DNA of 64,000 bases. Origin: Hydractinia symbiolongicarpus (Eukaryota; Cnidaria; Hydrozoa; Anthoathecata; Hydractiniidae). The notes below the pieces were generated by a model, which saw only the letters and a list, made by a program, of their open reading frames with translations, did no database searches and had not been told where the DNA came from. A program made the translations under genes and the position numbers. The DNA is taken from contig NC_079885.1 of NCBI RefSeq assembly GCF_029227915.1, positions 22,135,001-22,199,000 on the forward strand, in the 5' to 3' direction. Shown here piece by piece: positions 39,129 to 52,192 of the stretch (its first letter is position 1; every line of letters begins with the position of its first letter).

Positions 39129-42100
39129 TTAAGCATATGCATCAGCCAGGGCGATTTTCTCCATCCTCTCCTTTAGAACATCATCAGGATTTTGAGACGA
39201 AACTAACTGCTCAATAGGCTTATTCGCCTTCGCATCTTTAAACAGTTTCTTGGAGAAGAAATGCGTCACGGAGCAGTGGATGAGAACCTCCTTCAACGGC
39301 TCGTGATACGACCATTTTTGACCGAACGAAAAATACATTTCGCATGACGGTGGAACGCGTTGTCCATTTTGGTACGCCGATAAACCGGGCAGGAACTGGC
39401 GGTAAAAGCTAAACACTAAGGTCTGTTGAGACCTTCTCAGTTCGTTGGGTTGTGTTTGTGTGTTATTTGAGTAAAAGACTTTGGCTTGACACAGTCTGGT
39501 GGCATAGATATCTCCATTAGGCTTAACCTCAATTACCAACCCCCGTCGTATCCAATTTAGCATTTTTTGCGAATTATCATCTTCGGCATACGGGTAATAT
39601 ACTTGATGGGCTTCCAATGGTCCATAGATGTTCGACAGTACTTCTTTGGCACCATCCTCTTGAACAATGTCAGTAGGAACTGGCGGTGGAGGTTCATACG
39701 CGATGCGCACACCGTGTGGGGTGTTAACAACAAGACTGCCTACTTCTTTTTCAGAGAAAAACAACTTGATCCCAATAGCTAAACGATAAAACATTGTTAT
39801 GTTAGAGAGAATAATCTTTCTACGGAAACACAAAATGCGATATGTAAAGGACGGGCGATTTATTCACGGGCTACCAACTAGTTTGTTTAAAAGAAATTAT
39901 TGTGTTCAAAATGGTTGCGCTGTAGCTTTATTTCGGATTTGATTAGTTTCCTGTATATTTATATGTATTTATTTATTTTTTTTATTTATTTTTTTTATAT
40001 AAGCTATATGTACATAGTTATTTCTCCGACGTTAAATAAATTAAGAAGAAGAAGGATCTCTTGCAAAGTTAGTGTTACTTCATGCTAAAAAGCGCACAAG
40101 ACTGCACGAAATATCGATGAAGAAGGCTTGGAAAATGGGTTAACAATTTTTTTCTGAATATTATTTTTAAGGATAAAATTCCGCAAATGTTTTGATTATA
40201 AAAGGACTATTACATTCTGGGACCTATTTCCCAGAATGAAATAAATTGTGTTAGGAAGACAATTAAGAAACTTTTTGAATTAACCTCCCCGTCAAGTTTT
40301 TTAATGGACATCTTTTAAAACACACGTGACTCAAAATACTCAAAGGTAACCAGGCATGATTTCTACTCACCAGTGATGGGTATGTTGCTTGGGGGTTGTA
40401 GCTTCGCGTTCTGCATTTGTTGACATTCCATAACTTCCATTTTAATTTGTTTGTTTGGTGCCATTTCTTTCATCAGAATTTTCTAAATATAGCACAACAT
40501 AAATATCTCGATCTAGCTACAGATATTTTTTAAAATGCTTCTTGTGTTATATAAAAATATAATATAAAAAGTCCAACACTTTATCAGGATGTCACAAATT
40601 AACCCTAAGAATTACAACACTTAGAAATAAACAAACAAACAAAAGCCCAAAAAAACCCAAACCAAATAAGAACCCGAGAAATTATTCATAAAGTAACTTC
40701 AGTTTTCTAATTCAGCACACCCTTTTTACAGGACCACAAATGATGTATACGCGTCTATTGTCAAATAAGGCGTCTAGATGAACGGGCGTTTTTCGTCGAG
40801 GTAAAAAAAAGCCTTTGATATACAAATTTCAGCACAGAATTTTTTATCAACGCCAACTTATAATCCTTCTTACAGAGGCTTTTTACGAAAAGTAACAGTC
40901 ATTTGCGAGGGCACTTGTTCAGTCAGACCTTTAGCATATATGTTCGTTATACCTTATTAGCTAATGCTTTTTTTTTCAATTTCCAGAAATTCAAATTCAT
41001 AACCTCTACCCGCCCCCCTATTCTTTTTTTCAGTCAGACCTTTAGCGTATTTATGTTTGTCATACCGAACAGATTACTGTGCATCCCGCACGTTTTTAAT
41101 ATCAGTGAGATGCACTAACCTCAATATCGTCAAAGTCCTCATCATTGAACGTAGGTAAATGTCCTAAACACGAAAAAAACAATTATTCACAATCACAAAC
41201 CTTTTTAGTGAAAGATGTTTGCAATTTATTTCTTATTTTTTGCCTTGAAAATCCTTACATATTTAGATAAAATCTCCTCCCCTAAAATTGACCAACGCAG
41301 CTTAAGATACAGAAATGCCAAGCTTCAGAGATTATATGGTTGATAAGTATCGAAGAATTAAGAGTTAAAAACTCTATCTAACAGGGTTGCGATTTAAACA
41401 CTTTTGATGAGAATTTTAAACCTCCTTTGAAAAGATCATGGTGTTTTCATTAAAAAATTAAAGAGATTAAAGAACATTTTTATAATCCCCCAAAAATTGA
41501 GAATATTTGAGGAGATTTTAAAGGTGATACATTTTAAAGAAAATAAAAACATGCAAACATTAAAATAGAGGAGGCGTAGCAACCCTATTGTTGACATTAA
41601 TTTTACATGTAGGGATGCCATGTTCAACGCATGACGTAAACAATTCACCTACATGAAACGAAATTGCAGACAGCAATAAACGCATTAAGAAATTAAAAGA
41701 TTACGTCAGAGAGTGCAAAATAGTTAGTTTGTTGACAGAAAAACAGCTACACAATCATTTTATAAAAAGCATTTATCCTGAAGCAATGAAAATAAATGCT
41801 TCTGGGAATAACATAACGTTTTATACAGGCTAAAAAGAAACAGAAACAAGATTTACATACACAAAAAAAAGTAGCGCAAGGTTTATACTTACTATGTTGT
41901 GGCATTTGTGGAACCTAAAAAAGGAAAGAGGTGATCTTAGCTTGTTAAGGTAACCTATAGCAAAACAGAATAAATAAAAAAGAAGAAGTCATTCAATTCT
42001 AATTCCAATGTCTTCCAATAACATTTTAAGTAAATTTCTTTTAGTTCTCAAGTATCTTATTGATCCAAACATTGTTGACTATAAGGTGAGTTAGCCCCAC

Positions 42101-44449
42101 TATTTTGTTAGCTCTAATTTTTCTTGCCTCCTCAGAATTTTTAATCTTCCAAAAGTAAAGCTGTGGCACAACCATTTTGAATGTGAACAATATTAAGAAG
42201 GCTTTTACTTTTTTCTAACTGTAGACTATGAAATTTCTACGAATTCTCCACACCCTCCCTGTTTATTACAACCTTTGATAACATTGAGCTACAAAGTGTA
42301 TTTTGCAGTACAAGTAAACCAGCTGCACATAAAATGGAATTATTTCCACTTTTGACACAACAACAAGTATAAATCTAGATGGAAAACGAGCAAAACAACT
42401 TAAAATAGGCTTAGCATGTTGGCTCTTACCTCATTTTGATCTATCAAAAACTGCTTGATCTTGTCAATTTCTTTCGTGGCATTTCCAGTAGGGCCTGAAA
42501 TATGAAATGTGACACTGCTGAAACAAATCTCATTACACCTGCTAATAATATTTTTCACGAAAATTTCATCACTAAGATAACGGCTGAAAAAACTTTTCCG
42601 CAATCGCACATTTAGTTAGACGACATGCGCACAGATAAAAGATCATAGTTCCAAACAACATGAAAATATAGTTGTTAATAAAAAATTGAAAAAATATGCT
42701 ACTTAAAGATGCTAATTTTAGCAGACATAAATTTTTGTGCTTTTTCTCGAATTTAGGCTAAATTTGCAAAGCTATGTACAACAGCAAAAAAAAAAACAAA
42801 AAAAAAACACTAAAGACTGGTGTCATCCGATTTTAAAAAAGAGCAACTTTGTTCAGATGCGAAAATTAGCAATTAACAGGTTTGAATGCAGTTTGCAAAT
42901 ATTTACTAAGAAAACCTCCTTTTTACTTTCTTGCAACAACCATTATATAGATTCAAACAATTGATGAAAAATGAGATTTTAATTATTTTATTAAGATTTT
43001 CTTCACAGATGATTTACAAAGGCAACATTTCTATTTGCGAGTTGTAACCTGCCAATAATTGAGTAACTACTAACACAATTGGCATTGTTGTAAATTAAAA
43101 GAATTTAAATTGGGAACTTACAATAGGGTGAACCTGGTTCTGACATAACGTAAGAAGATGCTGGTGACATTGCTGGCATGGCGGCAAAATTTGTGGTTTG
43201 CGCTTTGCGAATTCTTTCCATTTCTTCTATAAACCAAAAGCAGTTTAAAATAAGTTAATGAAACAGACAAGAAGAAAATTGCTACCTAAAAACATAACAA
43301 AAAGGATGTCATGTACTCACCTGGTGAACGAAATCTGTACACACGGTATGGATCATTTCCATCTAACTGATGGTGACCAGCCATTTCCTCTATGTCTGGC
43401 ATTTTATGCAAAGCATTTCGAAACCTTGTTTTCCATGTTGAAACATCTGGTGGATCTCCTGGTGAATATCTTTTAGTGTGCCGTGCCCATTCACGGAAAA
43501 TTTTAGCATCCTGTAAAGACAAACATGAGTACAAAATCATAATATCAAAATCAAATAATAAAATGAAAATTACAAAGGCCTGTAAAAAAATCCACTCAGG
43601 AAGAGTAACAATAACAAAGCTAGGACTTAGAGATTTGATGATGTCAGCAGTGGCCTGTTAAATTTTTTTTTTACAATTTATTAACAATCACTTCCATACA
43701 TTATAGCTTGAAATGCGGATTAAAACAATGTAAAAAATCATGTGCTTTATACGAACGGTTTTGAGAGATTGAAGTTTAAATATTGTCATAACAACCCATT
43801 GGTTCCTAAAAATTTAATTACCTAGTAATCTGCACGGTTAAAGATAATTGACGTTACCACATTGTTTTCAAGCTATTTGACTCCAATGTTATAAGTACAA
43901 TGAAATAATCTTGTTCAATATTTTGAAGTCAGTAATGCATTGACGCTGTGTAATAATTTCAAAAAAGTAAATAAAACGACACATTTTTCAGATATATCAG
44001 AGGACATTGAAGATATTGATAAATTTGATCAGGGCTGTTATTCTTTTTCAGGGTCAAATTTAAGGAGATATAAGGAATCTTTTAACCTATTTTAAGCAGA
44101 TTATGAAAGTTTCAGGACATCTTTTAAAAAGTTAAGGAGATTAAAGCAGGTTGCACATGTTGTGTTGATATATATGTTATTTCATATGATATCTAATCTG
44201 AAACACAAGGCACTCAAAATTATAAAGTAAACATACTCTGTCTTCATCAAACCCAGGCCTTCCATAATGCTTCCAGGTCAGCTTAAAAATCTTGAGATCT
44301 TTATTTATCCACCCACAACCAGGACAATTTCCAGAATCCAACTGATCTGTGAGCCAAGAACGCAACCGTTGACGTGGTTGGTTTTCGTAAGCTGTAGGAT
44401 TTTGCGATGCATCGTCAAACAGTTCTTGCACAATATCAACATGTGCCAT
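39129..44449 (-). CDS. Interferon regulatory factor (IRF), complete, 466 aa
   Basis: Eight exons: 44449-44237, 43510-43321, 43226-43122, 42494-42430, 41914-41893, 41163-41120, 40482-40371 and 39778-39129. All introns are GT-AG and every phase joins. Residues about 25-134 form the IRF DNA-binding domain with the five-tryptophan ladder W32, W47, W59, W79 and W97, spaced 15-12-20-18 as in the family. Exons 3-7 encode a Met/Gln/Pro-rich linker with an acidic patch (FNDEDFDDIE) and a 22-base micro-exon. Exon 8 (residues 251-466) is the IRF association domain (VRIAYEPPPPVPTD, then VYYPYAEDDNSQKMLNWIRR and SFYRQFLPG), the SMAD-MH2-like fold that dimerises. IRFs bind GAAA-type sites and act in the nucleus in innate immunity and cell differentiation. 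The orthologous vertebrate IRF cannot be named. A second IRF starts 8.8 kb away on the other strand. Confidence 0.95.
39815..39885 (+). repeat. Hairpin repeat fragment inside IRF intron 7
   Basis: GGAAACACAAAATGCGATAT, then GTAAAGGACGGGCG and CACGGGCTACCAACTAGT, the distal half of the monomer. It lies in the last intron of the IRF gene. Confidence 0.75.
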
Positions 44450-44459
44450 CTTTTACTTT

Positions 44460-45005
44460 TATTTATTCTATCACTAGTGAACTTAATTTTTTTTTTTAGG
44501 TTCTAAAAAACAAGTGTAAAGTCAGTAATGCTGAGAAAGATTTTTTTTAAAAGACACAAAAAAATCTTCTGTTGATTGATAGATTCCTAAGCCATAAAAA
44601 AGAAGCCAATAATTTCATTTTTGCACATTGTTCACTGTTAACATTTTGTATATAATTTGTCGTTACAAAAACTTTTACACATATGCAAAATAACATGATA
44701 TCAATTTGTCATCCTTGATTAATTTTAGGGTTCAAGAACTGTATACCCTAATCCCTTAAATTTCATCTATGGATAAGCGCATTAAATCAAGGATTTTGCA
44801 AATAAGATACCAGCAACTGTGGGGTTGTCAGATTACCAAAATATTTAAAAGGTCTAAAAGTTACAACACACATTAATGACAGAAATGTTTGCAAATATCA
44901 CAGATTGACATTGCATTTGCAAATATTAATGTAAAGCAATAAGCTGACAGCAATAGAGATGTTGAAAAATGTATAAATAACGCCGATTACAAAGTTCTTG
45001 CATTT
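44460..45005. other. IRF upstream region
   Basis: The 550 bases before the IRF start hold presumed promoter and 5' UTR. I see no convincing TATA box or GAAA-repeat element. Confidence 0.4.
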
Positions 45006-45008
45006 ATG

Positions 45009-45574
45009 TATACCGTTTTTCCTCTGATAAACACAGCAGCGTTTATTGCAAAATGAAGCTTGTGGGTGCTGTGTTTATTAAAGGGCGGCATTAATCAGAG
45101 AGCGACGTTTGTCGGATCGTACAAAATGATGACAGACAAAGAAATCTTAGTTGGACATATACCAATAGAACTGTGGAAGCCTGCATTAATTTTTATTAGA
45201 ATTAAAGATAATCACGTACACGCAACCATAAATGGTAAAAGGTTTAGAGAGGTTGGGTTAAGTGTACCTGCGCAATTCAAATGTTACACATCAAGTAAAA
45301 CTCAAGAAAAAATTCTTTATGACGAACTGTTGAAAAGGAAAAAGCAATATTCGTTCTTACCTTTATCTGTAGAAGGATTTGTAAACAGAAGACAAGTTAA
45401 ACTATTATAAACTCCATTTTCACTGTTTGCTTTATTTATCTAATAAAACGCCGCATCTATGATGTGTCGTTTTAATAGAGGGCAGCGTATATTTCAACTA
45501 TCTAGCTAGAAGTGCGGCGTTTAATAGAGGCAGCGTTTAATACAGGGTGGCGTTTGTTAGAGAAAATACGGTAT
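45009..45574. mobile_element. Palindromic MITE carrying a captured coding fragment
   Basis: The left end reads ATACCGTTTTTCCTCTGATA and the right end, on the other strand, ATACCGTATTTTCTCTAACA, so the element is bounded by imperfect inverted ends next to TA. Each end leads into degenerate units of about 16 bases: GCGGCGTTTAATAGAG, GCAGCGTTTAATACAG and GGTGGCGTTTGTTAGAG on the right, and GCAGCGTTTATTGC on the left. The centre is a 116-codon open frame on the plus strand. The superfamily is uncertain. Confidence 0.7.
45120..45410 (+). pseudogene. HIRAN-like fragment captured in a MITE
   Basis: The open frame contains ILVGHIPIELWKPALIFIRI, followed by ATINGKRFREVGLSVPAQFK and CYTSSK, then a basic helix. 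The VGHIP-ELW / GKR / L-VP-FKCY layout resembles the second half of the small HIRAN-like domain of uncharacterised invertebrate proteins; HIRAN domains elsewhere bind DNA ends or single strands. The first half of the domain is absent and the open frame runs into the transposon repeats at its 5' end without its own good start, so this is a captured gene piece rather than a gene. The domain call is from memory of family style and is the weak point. Confidence 0.5.
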
Positions 45575-45579
45575 AATAT

Positions 45580-46980
45580 CTTTTTTTGTGACTAAACTCA
45601 GTGAAAAAATTCTGTCCTTTGACATTCCCTCACAGTTGCCCCTGACGGTTTTGTTATATTTTTCCACCAAACACAGCAAAAACATCGACAGTGTTTTTCC
45701 TATAAACCTATTTTAATAAACTTGTATACAACTGTTGTATGCATTATACTATATATATATACAAAATGTTATTTTATGTTAGGAAATACATTATTATATA
45801 GTATATATATATATATAATTGTAATAATGAATTTGTAAAATAAATAAATCTATACCAAGTGCATACAAACAGAAATCATGAAATCTTTTTGTCCCACACA
45901 AGAAATTTCACAACAAGAAAGATATAAATTAAAATCAGGAACTGGTAAGAAGACATTTATATTAATGGTCACATCCTGACTTTAATTGATTCTAACAGTT
46001 TCATTTTCCTTCACCTTTTAACCTCCAAACACAATCTACTTGTCTTCATCAAGTTATACTACATTGGCGATATAGACAAAAAAAAACATGTAAAGGTGAG
46101 CAATAGACATATGATAACCAAAGATTTCTAGACTATGATTTTTTATGAGCAACATTTTTCTTCAGCCTGGGTATTTCTTAAGGAGATTTTCTGAAAATTT
46201 ATAAAGCTGCAAACTCCTATTTTAAAACACTTTTAAGAAGCAGCTCCATTAATCTATCAATTTAACTTTTTCTTTTTAATTTTATTAATATTTCAGTTAC
46301 AGCAGCAATTCAAGTTACCAATGCTGAGGTTATTTAAAGCTTGTAATGATGTAATACAAAGGAATAAGGATGTACTTGCATTTTAGGGGCTTCCTCGGAA
46401 GAGGCCTTTATTTCCCCCTGATCCCCTGACACATCATTCCTACAATCCTGGTTGTAATTTTTTAGAAAATGGCAGATTTTCAGCTATTTCATGAAATAGC
46501 AAAACAGCTTTCCCTGAAAAATGTTCCCTGGATGAAAGGCTGCAAAAGTAAATGAGATTCATTGAAAGCGCGCTATCAGTTCAGTCAATGTCTGCAGTAT
46601 AGAACAATTAACACAACAGCCCGCAAAGGTTAAGCAAATAAAACAAAAAAACATGCAAGAATTAAAAAGTTTGAGATTTTGAATCTAACCAAATAACCCA
46701 AAAAAGTCTATTTGTGAACATTGAGAAGTAACCTTTGACAAATTGAAAGTGAGTAGGTCCAATATAAAAAAACGACATTAGGAAGTCAAACTCTCACAGA
46801 AATTTAAAAACAAAACAAATACTAAGAAGAAAAAATTGACGAAAGATACGTTAGACTATAGCTAGTTATATGTGAATACACGCACAGACAGCTAGCTATA
46901 TGTATAGCTAGCTACCACAAATTTAAAGCAAGAAAAATCAACATTCAGTCTTAATTTAAAGGATTCAGTTGGGAATAATA
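45580..46980. other. Intergenic between the two IRF genes, part 1
   Basis: AT-rich with TATATA runs at 45750-45820 and TAGCTAGC-type palindromes at 46860-46915. No gene recognised. Confidence 0.45.
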
Positions 46981-46988
46981 ATAATAAC

Positions 46989-47028
46989 TCTGTAGCTAAC
47001 CCTCCTGTTGTGGAGGGTTAGCTACAGA
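46989..47028. repeat. Perfect 17-bp inverted repeat (hairpin)
   Basis: TCTGTAGCTAACCCTCC, then the loop TGTTGT, then GGAGGGTTAGCTACAGA: 17 of 17 bases pair. No poly-T run or gene end is adjacent. Confidence 0.9.
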
Positions 47029-47029
47029 A

Positions 47030-49245
47030 TTTGGTTAGAAATAGATAGCTAGGTAATATAAAGAACAAAAGAAACGAAGGGATTATTCAAGACACAGGAT
47101 CGTTCCCCTAAGCCAACTACCAGGCTGTAAACATTGATTATTCTGTGCAGTGTTGATTTTACAACTGTTTCTTCACGACATTATTAGTTATAATTCTTGA
47201 TGTGTTTTAACACGGAAAAAGTGGAAAGAACCTTTTTATATTCAGGTTCAGGAAACAGAAAGAGGAAATATTAAAAAAACACCACGCGCCCACCATCGGC
47301 TCAATGATTTTTGCTGTGTGCAGCAATTCCGGGGGACAGAAAGTTGTACCAAGGGGAATCACCATTTCTTCCTTTTTTCGGGGTAACGCTGTACGCGTCC
47401 CCAGGGGGATAACCGGCCATACCATTCTGGAAAACTGATCCAGGACGGTTTGAAACGCTCTAAGTTTCATTTTATTGTGTCTGGTATCAAAAGTATGTAC
47501 AGTTGCCCTCTTCGTTCCTGGGGTCTTTTACAAAAAGCCGTGTTGTTACAATCATCGGATGGTGACGACTTAACCAGGGACGATATAGATACACGTTTTT
47601 TTTTTATAAGAAACATTTTATAAGAAACCTACATGTAAAATTTTCAAAAATTAAGAAACTTTTACTACTACATTCTATGTCTATTTCTGAAAAAAAAAAC
47701 ATGTTTCTAATTAATCCTTTCAATTAATGCAGTGGACGTGATTTTGGAGTTATGTTTTTGATTGTTAAAAACCTTTTGCAGCCTATGTTCTATTTTTTCT
47801 AAATAGTAGGAACATTGCTGGGTAGTTAAGTCATGTCCTTATTATTTATGATTTTTCCGAAAAGTGTGCGTTTATAAGAAAAAATTGAGTGTTTTTGTTC
47901 CGATCAATCAAGTTATTTTGCCTCGTCTCCTTAAAACTGTTCTTGAAAAATGTATAACGGATAGTGTGGTCATTGTTTGTATATAAGTATTTGAAACGAT
48001 CAACATACTTTCTTAAGTCTTGTAAAAATTAAGGAACTTGTAAATTCCATAAAAGGCTTTCAGAACAAAATTGATCCTTTTATAACAGTCGAGACTTTTG
48101 ATATCAACAGGGCTCTGGGATTAAGGTTGTTTAAGCCCTCGCAACCTCGTCACCAGGATTTATTTGCTTCTCAACGATGGCTGCGATTTTTGATAGTTTT
48201 AGCCTTTTCACCGCCACACGGTAAAAGGTGCTGGGGTCGAGCTTGAAGCCCTTGCACTTTCATTTAATTTTTTTTTACGTCATTTTGGTGGCCTGCAGCC
48301 GATAAAATTGCAATGACGTAATGTTAAAACAGAGGAACGGAAACGAACGAAATAAATAATCCCACCGAAGTAAAATGGCAGACTTCTCATGTTGGTTTTA
48401 CTTGTTTGGTCAAATCTAGCAATCTTATAGCAACGCGAGTGTAAATATCTATATCTTTTACGTGGTTAGCTAGTTAGCCTTACTAAGCTTCCAGTGTTAA
48501 AATCGTTAAAGTTTGGAAAATAAACAAAAAACTTTTGGGAAAAATGAGTAGCATTATTTAAATTTATCAGCAAAAATTATAAGATAGGAAATTTGGAATA
48601 CCATAAGATTGTTAGACCAGGATTTATTGTAATTTAAAGTTCAAATTTTATAACAGTTTGACCATAATATTTAACTGCAATGAAAAATTTATACTGCAGT
48701 TGATTTCTGTGGTCTTTTCTTTTATTAAAACATTAAAAGTTTGGCTGTCCCACACAAAGTCAGACACAAAGTTGGGCGAAATCATTTGACTACTTTTAGC
48801 TGCCTGTTTTTAAAATTTTTGCCTTATGTGGTGCATGTGTGAAAATTTACAGTGCTTATTGAAAAAAAGAGGGCATAAAATTTTTTTTTCCAGTATAATA
48901 AAACTACTGTATTGCAAGAAAATGCCTTTTGGTTAGCTTTGTGCAATTAAACCAAGGTAGGCCTAGTCAAAGAAGGAGTTTTTTATCCCGATCAGAAAAA
49001 TAATATGTTAAAAGATAATTTTAAGAAAAAAACGCATATTTTAAACAAAAGCCCCGGCCTACAACTAAAAGAAGAACACCTTTATACGCAACACTTCAGT
49101 GCGAATTAAAGATGTGCATTTTCATAAGTCTTGACTTCTTTAAGCATAGTTGTTTTGCAATATTTTTTGAAGAAACCACACTCAAAACACCAAAAAATCC
49201 TGGCTATCCAAAATTTGTATTACAATTAAAAACTAGTACTCCGGT
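47030..49245. other. Intergenic between the two IRF genes, part 2
   Basis: A frame at 47207-47470 (minus) has no domain. A single AACCTCG-type end lies near 48138. Nothing else recognised. Confidence 0.4.
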
Positions 49246-49249
49246 ATGA

Positions 49250-49445
49250 CCATACCTTGGGTAGTTTGATTCAAAATCAAAGTCAGTTAAACATCGTCAA
49301 TAATAAAATGCCTTACTTTGGGTGGTTGTTATTCTTAACCAAAGTCGGCCAAAAAGTGCCAATATTAAAAAACCCAACTTTGGGTGGTTTATATATTCCA
49401 ATCAAATTTGGTACAAAACATTAGCCCTACTTTGGGTATCTATGT
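49250..49445 (+). repeat. Diverged tandem repeat, unit about 60 bp
   Basis: ACCTTGGGTAGTTTGATTC, ACTTTGGGTGGTTGTTATTC, ACTTTGGGTGGTTTATATAT and ACTTTGGGTATCTATG start successive units. The first three continue into a CAAA-GT-GG block. Non-coding. Confidence 0.65.
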
Positions 49446-49824
49446 ATGCTCTATTGTAGGTATGCTTTTGCTACAGTACTCTGAAAAGGTTTGTTATCAT
49501 CATGGTTCATGTTTACATCATTTTTAGCATGAACCACGATACGTATTTTTTTTTTTTAAAAAATCGTGGACTCACTTCATGATCATGTTTCGTTGACTAC
49601 ACAAACAAATATAAAACATTACACCATGGTGTCGACGATACATCATATCTATTGTAAAACAGACAAAAACTATTGTTTTATCAATTTAATTAAAAACCGA
49701 CGGCAAAAAAATAAATTAACACTTGTTGTTTTAATTCGTTGTCATAAAGCTATAGTCATATAATATTTTTTTTTCTTTGGGAATCAAGCAGCGTCAAAAA
49801 GGCATTAGGGGATTCTAACTTGAT

Positions 49825-50095
49825 TAGTTGCTCTAGCGGTGAAGTAGATAGTAGCTTACGGTCGATCCATCGGCCAGTCAGTCGGCGAAATAAAAATAAT
49901 TTTACCAAAAATGTAAGGTCGGAACAACAACAACAAAATAACAATGGAGGGGGTGTTACAACAAGCATATTTTTCGATGTATTTTTGCATCACGCATAGT
50001 CAATAATCAATTTTGTTGTGAAAGAAAGATATATAATAATTTATGTCCCTAAAAAAATGGCTGCCAAACTAGCTGTCAGGGTGAAAAGATAAAAG
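49825..50095 (+). repeat. Duplicated block, copy A
   Basis: Shares GATAGTAGCTTACGGTCG, CGGCGAAATAAAAATA, GGTCGGAACAACAA, TATTTTTGCAT and GGTGAAAAGATAAAA with copy B at 50290-50560, in the same order and orientation. Non-coding. Confidence 0.75.
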
Positions 50096-50289
50096 AAGAA
50101 GTCCTGCGACTTAAAGATTTCCGCCATAAGCAATAATCTGAAAAAGTACTGAACTTTCAAGTGAACTGAGTAATATGGGGGAACAAAATCATTGAATTTT
50201 CTAAAATTTTAAAATTCAATTTTTGATTATTATTGTAATTGTAAATCATAGCTAATTTGAATTAACTTCTTTTCTCTATAAGGCGACAA

Positions 50290-50560
50290 TTTAATTAGTT
50301 GTTCTACGGGCGAAGTCGATAGTAGCTTACGGTCGGTCGGTCAGCGAAATAAAAATATTTTTATTGAGAATGTATGGTCGGAACAACAAAAAAAGAATAA
50401 AATAACAACGTAGGACGGTGTTGGGTGACAACCGTTTTTTTCTATGTATTTTTGCATAACGCATGCAGTTTATATTTTTTAGTTGCGAAGCAAAACTAAT
50501 AATAATTTGTCTCACTAAAAAAATGTAACTAGTACTCAAGGTGAAAAGATAAAAATACTT
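50290..50560 (+). repeat. Duplicated block, copy B
   Basis: Direct duplicate of 49825-50095 about 460 bases downstream; see copy A. It leads straight into the short tandem repeat that starts near 50565. Confidence 0.75.
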
Positions 50561-50561
50561 G

Positions 50562-50735
50562 CATGTTCAAAAACTTGTTTTTAAAAGTTATGCACCAAGA
50601 ATTTTTCTTGGGTTATTTTCAAAGTACAGCAAGAATTATTCTTGTGCTGTTTTGAAAGTTGACAGAATATACTAGTATTGTTTTAAAAGTTTTGCAGCAG
50701 GTTATACTTGCCCTTTTTCGAAACTTATACACCAA
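50562..50735 (+). repeat. Tandem repeat, unit about 42 bp (block 1)
   Basis: AATACTTGCATGTTCAAAAA opens a series of TTTTGAAAGTTATACAGCAAG / ATTATTCTTGTGCTG-like units. The same opener and units recur at 52193-52400. Confidence 0.75.
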
Positions 50736-50739
50736 GTTA

Positions 50740-52190
50740 TTCTTCTCCTTACTTAAAATAATAAAACAAACAATTTTGTGTTCTTTAATGTTTTTTGCGC
50801 CGTTTTATAGGAAAATCTAAATTTAAGTGCAAATTCTTTTTCGGACTATGGTTGTTTAGTTGAGAATATTTAAAATCTTTCGCAGCGATAAAATCATTTT
50901 TTTAAAAAATTCATAATGGAGGAGGGTGTTACGACAAGCGTATTCTATCTTGTTTTAATTATTTTTCCTAAATGGTATCGACTGTATTGCAGTTTAGCTA
51001 GCGTAATTTTAAACATATCACATAAAAATTTAAAAACTTCTGTTTAACCACGTAACTATTTTTGGGATTACAAAATTAGTGCATCGCGCATTTTAGTTTT
51101 ACCGCAACAAATTACCATGAACAAAGAGTCACCTTCCAGTGGCCCTAACAACAGTGGTCCTAAGTAAAGTAACATTATTGATCACCTTGTTGACATTCAT
51201 CAAACAAAAAATACATCATTGATTATCTTCTATGCTCATTATATTTTCATGATATGGGATGAGAATTTGTTTTTGTTTTTTCCTTTTTTTTTCTTTAAAA
51301 CTTTGCTTGATGTTATTTATTTGTTTTCATGAAAATTAGGGTAGGTCAGGCCCGTAAACAACTAATTAAATTGGAGTCGCCTAAGAACATTCTTAAAAGA
51401 AAAATAATAAACCTGAAAATTCATGAACAATAAAAACAAAATAAGAAGAACGACAAGGCTGAAAATTTATCGATATCTTTTAAGGTGGCAGTGAGCCTTT
51501 TAAAAATCAAGAATTTTTTTTTACATAATTAGTTACCACTATATATTCATATTTTTCTTTTATAATACACTTGTCACGATTTTATAGCTATAATACTATT
51601 ATCTTTTACAAAAAATATCCAGCCTCAACAATTCCTCTTTGAATTAAAATCATGAATAATTAATTAGTTCTGCTGAATATAGCTTTAGTCTACATGCCTG
51701 TGAATTGTACAGAAAAAAAATGAAGTAATTATTAAAGAGAAACTTTAATAACAAAAATGGGGCATTACGTAGAAATTTAAGACGGTCTTCATTATCCTTC
51801 ACTGCACAAGTTTTAACTTTCAATAGCATATAAACTTTAAATTAAAGTATTCTTCATTGGATAATAAAACAATTTGTTGCACTGTAAGTCTGATTTACAC
51901 GGAAAATTTTAATGTTTCATTTGGAAATATATTGTGTACTAAAATTATACATTTTGATGATATTCTTTTTTTACATCAAAGAGCTAGATAAAATGTTAAT
52001 TTTTATCACTTATCAAACTCATTTATCCTCTTTGCTTTCAGACGTTACAATGAAATCTCTGATCAACTCCCGTGTAAATCAGCCCTTGTTGCGCTAGCCT
52101 GGATACACCATCTATCAGTGCATCCAGGCTTCGGATTGTTATCTCTACCTCCTCGGGCCATTTTAAAGATTCCGCCCTGACTGGCAGAAA
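50740..52190. other. Spacer between two related satellite blocks
   Basis: AT-rich with no gene recognised. Near 52105-52180 a segment (TTTTAAAGATTCCGCCCTG) matches the repeat end near 24630. Confidence 0.4.
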
Positions 52191-52192
52191 TA

